NCBI GenBank assembly: GCA_934098295.1
Contig: CAKONV010000003.1
Location: forward strand, 1-64,000
Direction: 5' to 3'
Length of the DNA stretch: 64,000 bases
From: an uncultured Bacilli bacterium
Lineage (GTDB): Bacteria; Bacillota_I; Bacilli_A; ML615J-28; CAG-313
Under the pieces are notes generated by a model, which was not told the origin of the DNA, searched no databases, and saw only the letters and a list, made by a program, of their open reading frames with translations. Position numbers and translations under genes: made by a program. Positions 61,381 to 64,000 of this stretch are shown piece after piece (position 1 is the first letter of the stretch; the number at the start of each line of letters is the position of its first letter).

Positions 61381-61786
61381 GAGACATGAAATTATGAATT
61401 ACCCATTCTTTGAGGATTTCTTTGGAAACGATATAACTAGAAATTCTAATAAAAAACTTATGAAGACCAATATCGTAGATAATGGTGATCATTATGAATT
61501 TGAAATTGAACTTCCTAAGGTAAAGAAAGAAAATGTAAAAGTATCAGTTGAAGATGGTTATTTAACTGTTAGTGCTGAATATAATAGTGAAGAAAATGAA
61601 AAGAATAAAAATTCTAAATTCTTAAGAAAAGAATGTTTCTATTCAACAACTTCAAGAAGCTATTATGTTGGTAAAGGTGTAACTGAAGAAATGGTAACTG
61701 GTAAGTTAGAAAATGGTGTATTAACTCTAGAAGTTAAAAAACCAGTAGAAACAAAACCAGTTAAACGTTATATTGAAATTAAATAA
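61381..61786 (+). CDS. Hsp20 small heat-shock protein, copy 1
   Basis: The 135-residue protein has an N-terminal region (about 1-22, MRHEIMNYPFFEDFFGND), then an alpha-crystallin domain (about 30-120, NGDHYEFEIELPKVKKENVKVSVEDGYLTVSAEY ... GVLTLEVKKP). The C-terminal I-x-I motif is present (YIEIK). ATP-independent holdase that stabilises unfolding proteins. It is first in the CIRCE-controlled operon after AAGGAGG. From codon 22 to the end it is nearly identical in DNA to copies 2 and 3, while its first 21 codons differ. Confidence 0.95.
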
Positions 61787-61803
61787 AAAAAGAGGTAATA
61801 TTT

Positions 61804-62211
61804 ATGAAAAACGAAATTATGAGAAATAACTTTCTTGATCCATTCTTCTCAGACTTTTTTGAAGAAAATTCTAATAAAAAACTTATGAAGACTAATATCA
61901 TAGATAATGGTGATCATTATGAATTTGAAATTGAACTTCCTAAGGTAAAGAAAGAAAATGTAAAAGTATCAGTTGAAGATGGTTATTTAACTGTTAGTGC
62001 TGAATATAATAGTGAAGAAAATGAAAAGAATAAAAATTCTAAATTCTTAAGAAAAGAATGTTTCTATTCAACAACTTCAAGAAGCTATTATGTTGGTAAA
62101 GGTGTAACTGAAGAAATGGTAACTGGTAAGTTAGAAAATGGTGTATTAACTCTAGAAGTTAAAAAACCAGTAGAAACAAAACCAGTTAAACGTTATATTG
62201 AAATTAAATAA
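61804..62211 (+). CDS. Hsp20 small heat-shock protein, copy 2
   Basis: The 135-residue protein is identical to copy 3. The N-terminal region (MKNEIMRNNFLDPFFSDFFEE) differs from copy 1, while from NSNKK onward it is the same sequence apart from one residue. The alpha-crystallin domain and YIEIK motif are intact. The RBS is AAAGAGG. It forms one 425-bp tandem unit with copy 3. Confidence 0.95.
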   Translation: MKNEIMRNNFLDPFFSDFFEENSNKKLMKTNIIDNGDHYEFEIELPKVKKENVKVSVEDGYLTVSAEYNSEENEKNKNSKFLRKECFYSTTSRSYYVGKGVTEEMVTGKLENGVLTLEVKKPVETKPVKRYIEIK

Positions 62212-62228
62212 AAAAAGAGGTAATATTT

Positions 62229-62636
62229 ATGAAAAACGAAATTATGAGAAATAACTTTCTTGATCCATTCTTCTCAGACTTTTTTGAAGAAAATTCTAAT
62301 AAAAAACTTATGAAGACTAATATCATAGATAATGGTGATCATTATGAATTTGAAATTGAACTTCCTAAGGTAAAGAAAGAAAATGTAAAAGTATCAGTTG
62401 AAGATGGTTATTTAACTGTTAGTGCTGAATATAATAGTGAAGAAAATGAAAAGAATAAAAATTCTAAATTCTTAAGAAAAGAATGTTTCTATTCAACAAC
62501 TTCAAGAAGCTATTATGTTGGTAAAGGTGTAACTGAAGAAATGGTAACTGGTAAGTTAGAAAATGGTGTATTAACTCTAGAAGTTAAAAAACCAGTAGAA
62601 ACAAAACCAGTTAAACGTTATATCGAAATTAAATAA
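62229..62636 (+). CDS. Hsp20 small heat-shock protein, copy 3
   Basis: The 135-residue protein is identical to copy 2. By eye I see one synonymous base difference (ATC for ATT in the final YIEIK). The leader and RBS are also the same as those of copy 2. A very recent unequal crossover or strong gene conversion is implied. It is followed after 20 bp by groES. Confidence 0.95.
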   Translation: MKNEIMRNNFLDPFFSDFFEENSNKKLMKTNIIDNGDHYEFEIELPKVKKENVKVSVEDGYLTVSAEYNSEENEKNKNSKFLRKECFYSTTSRSYYVGKGVTEEMVTGKLENGVLTLEVKKPVETKPVKRYIEIK

Positions 62637-62656
62637 AAAAAGAGGAGAAAAAGAAA

Positions 62657-62932
62657 ATGATTAGACCTTTAAACGGCAATGTTGTTTTAAAAAAAGAAGT
62701 AACAGAAAATAAAACAGCAAGTGGTATTGTTTTATCTCAAAAAGCAGAAGAAGATTATGCTTTTGTAGTAGCTACAAGTAGTTACAAAGATGAATCTGGT
62801 AATTTAGTAGAACCAGAAATTAGTGTTGGCGATAAAGTAGTTTATAAATCTTATAGTACTACAAAAGTTAAAGATAATGAAGAAGAATATTTAATCGTTT
62901 CTTATAAAGACATTCTTGCGGTAATTAAATAG
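62657..62932 (+). CDS. groES: Co-chaperonin GroES
   Basis: The 91-residue protein has the Cpn10 fold: IRPLNGNVVLKKEVTENKTASGIVLSQKAEEDYAFVVATSS, the mobile loop TENKTASGIVLS, VGDKVVYKSYSTTKVKDNEEEYLIVSYKDILAVI at the end. It caps the GroEL ring. It sits 20 bp after hsp20 copy 3 and 11 bp before groEL, under the CIRCE promoter. The sequence is somewhat divergent (usual GGIVLP reads SGIVLS). Confidence 0.95.
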   Translation: MIRPLNGNVVLKKEVTENKTASGIVLSQKAEEDYAFVVATSSYKDESGNLVEPEISVGDKVVYKSYSTTKVKDNEEEYLIVSYKDILAVIK

Positions 62933-62943
62933 AGGTGAAAAAT

Positions 62944-64000
62944 ATGGGAAAAGAAATAAGATTTGGTAGTGAAGCTAAGAAATCAATGCTAAAGGGTATT
63001 GATAGTTTAGCTGATACTGTAAAAGTAACTTTAGGCCCTAAAGGTCGTAATGTAGTTTTGGATAAAAGTTATGGTAGTCCTCTTATTACTAATGACGGAG
63101 TAACAATCGCTAAAGAAATTGAATTTGATGATCCTTTTGAAAATATGGGTGCCAAATTAATATATGAGGTAGCTAATAACACTAATGATGTTGCTGGTGA
63201 TGGTACAACAACGGCAACTCTATTAGCCCAAAAAATGATTCATGAAGGTTTAAATGCAGTAGAAAAGGGTGCTAACCCAGTATTAATGCGTGAAGGTATT
63301 GATAAGGCTGCTAAAATGGTTAGTGAGAAATTATTAGAACATTCTAAAAAAATTGAATCTAGTCAAGATATCGCTTCTGTTGCAACTATTTCATCAGGAA
63401 GTAGCGAAATTGGTGAAATCATTGCCAAGGCAATGGATACAGTTGGTAAAGATGGCGTTATCAATGTTGATGAATCAAAAGGATTTGAAACAAGTTTAGA
63501 AGTAACTGAAGGTATGAAATATGATAAGGGTTATATTTCTCCTTACATGTTAAGTGATCGTGAAAAGAATAATGTTGTTTTGGAAGATGCGTTAGTTTTA
63601 GTAACTAATAACAAAGTAAATTCTATTCAAGATATATTACCTGTCTTAGAATCTATCGTTGAATCGCACAAACCATTACTAATTATTGCTGATGATATGG
63701 ATCAAGAAACAATTTCAACTATCGTTTTAAACAAACTTAGAGGTACATTTAATGTCGTAGCTACAAAAGCTCCTGGATTTGGTGATAACCAAGCACAAAC
63801 CTTAAGTGATATTGCCTTATTAGTTGGTGCTAAGTTTATTGAAAAAGATTTAAAGATGGAATTAAAAGATGTTCATGTTGAGGATTTAGGTAGTGCTAAG
63901 AAGATTATAATTGATAAGGATTCAACAACCATTATTGGTGGGGCTGGTGATAAAGAAGCCTTAAAAGAACATATCAATAAATTATCAACTCTTCTTGCTA
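62944..64000 (+). CDS. groEL: Chaperonin GroEL (truncated by window end)
   Basis: The ATG at 62944 follows GAGGTG. The 352 visible codons cover the equatorial N-terminal part (GKEIRFGSEAKKSMLKGIDSLADTVKVTLGPKGRNVVLDKS, NDGVTIAKEIEF, DVAGDGTTTATLLAQ with the ATPase Asp) and most of the apical domain (DKGYISPYML, KPLLIIADDM, VATKAPGFGD). The frame is open to the end of the window; roughly 190 codons are missing. Confidence 0.95.
   Translation, partial: MGKEIRFGSEAKKSMLKGIDSLADTVKVTLGPKGRNVVLDKSYGSPLITNDGVTIAKEIEFDDPFENMGAKLIYEVANNTNDVAGDGTTTATLLAQKMIHEGLNAVEKGANPVLMREGIDKAAKMVSEKLLEHSKKIESSQDIASVATISSGSSEIGEIIAKAMDTVGKDGVINVDESKGFETSLEVTEGMKYDKGYISPYMLSDREKNNVVLEDALVLVTNNKVNSIQDILPVLESIVESHKPLLIIADDMDQETISTIVLNKLRGTFNVVATKAPGFGDNQAQTLSDIALLVGAKFIEKDLKMELKDVHVEDLGSAKKIIIDKDSTTIIGGAGDKEALKEHINKLSTLLA

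Larger units (their letters stand above)
61801..62650 (+). repeat. Two 425-bp tandem units (hsp20 copies 2 and 3)
   Basis: The unit covers RBS, ATG, gene and spacer. Copy 1 shares the part after its first 21 codons (from about 61442), so three copies of the domain-coding segment lie in direct order. Confidence 0.93.

Noticed and set aside
1..64000. TGA-as-tryptophan code (Mollicutes type)
   Set aside because: Conserved Trp positions use TGG, and several genes end properly with TGA (for example 12359, 15419, 57010, 57910).
1..64000. tRNA or rRNA genes
   Set aside because: I scanned the intergenic regions for cloverleaf features (GTTCGA-type T-arm, CCA end) and rRNA landmarks and found none, though a scan by eye can miss one.

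Overview
The window is AT-rich and uses the standard bacterial code: TGG encodes Trp, and TGA is a real stop in several genes (for example those ending at 12359, 12928, 57910 and 58800). It carries typical Gram-positive features: lipobox lipoproteins, AGGAGG-type ribosome binding sites, near-consensus TTGACA/TATAAT promoters, U-tailed terminators, a peptidoglycan gene (murI) and HrcA/CIRCE-type heat-shock control. Together with the BspA-like leucine-rich repeat protein, GH2 glycosidase and sugar ABC importer, this suggests a host- or gut-associated low-GC Bacillota from the Erysipelotrichia / RF39 / Acholeplasma-related part of the Bacilli. The lineage is inferred; there is no rRNA gene in the window.

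Layout. 1-2.6 kb (minus): a HAD phosphatase and a GH2 glycosidase, ending at an iterated repeat on the window edge. 2.8-7.8 kb: murI, a beta-helix carbohydrate-binding lipoprotein, and an AbrB-regulator/ABC-2 exporter operon. 7.9-10.7 kb: an EF-G paralogue, then a compact 730-bp element with about 50-bp inverted repeats that carries only the C-terminal part of an ISL3-type transposase. 10.8-15.8 kb: an rRNA methyltransferase, a split chromate-type transporter, cardiolipin synthase, a membrane-flavodoxin fusion and a zinc-ribbon/TM2 protein. 15.8-18.6 kb (minus): a short Hsp70, a J-domain membrane protein and a zinc-ribbon membrane protein in one operon. 18.8-20.5 kb: a two-component system, followed by a probable minus-strand small RNA with a perfect-stem pseudoknot. 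20.8-25.0 kb: Xaa-Pro aminopeptidase, DUF4250, a double DUF1538 membrane protein and two PII-like proteins in one translationally tight cluster.

25.0-30.0 kb: an XRE-family membrane regulator facing a MarR-controlled heterodimeric ABC exporter. 30.2-38.5 kb: SIS protein, M29 aminopeptidase, two lipoproteins (one a vWA/YfbK type), FMN reductase, EamA permease, oligoendopeptidase F and small membrane proteins. 38.6-47.2 kb: a single 2815-residue secreted subtilase with PA, Big_2 and many BspA-type LRR repeats, preceded by a perfect 22-bp LacI-type palindrome. 47.3-48.9 kb: a DUF2089 / HAAS-DUF4097 / membrane protein operon. 49.0-50.4 kb: pyruvate kinase behind a leader hairpin. 50.5-51.3 kb: a second, internally deleted ISL3 remnant. 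51.5-56.1 kb: a lipase-like lipoprotein with a MacB/FtsX-type ABC system. 56.2-61.2 kb: DUF2971, a sugar ABC importer without its ATPase and a small lipoprotein. 61.3-64.0 kb: a heat-shock operon with two CIRCE sites, three almost identical Hsp20 genes, groES and the start of groEL.

The most interesting parts are the DUF1538/PII-like cluster, the pseudoknotted RNA near 20.6 kb, the Hsp20 triplication with divergent N-termini, and the two core-less ISL3 derivatives.
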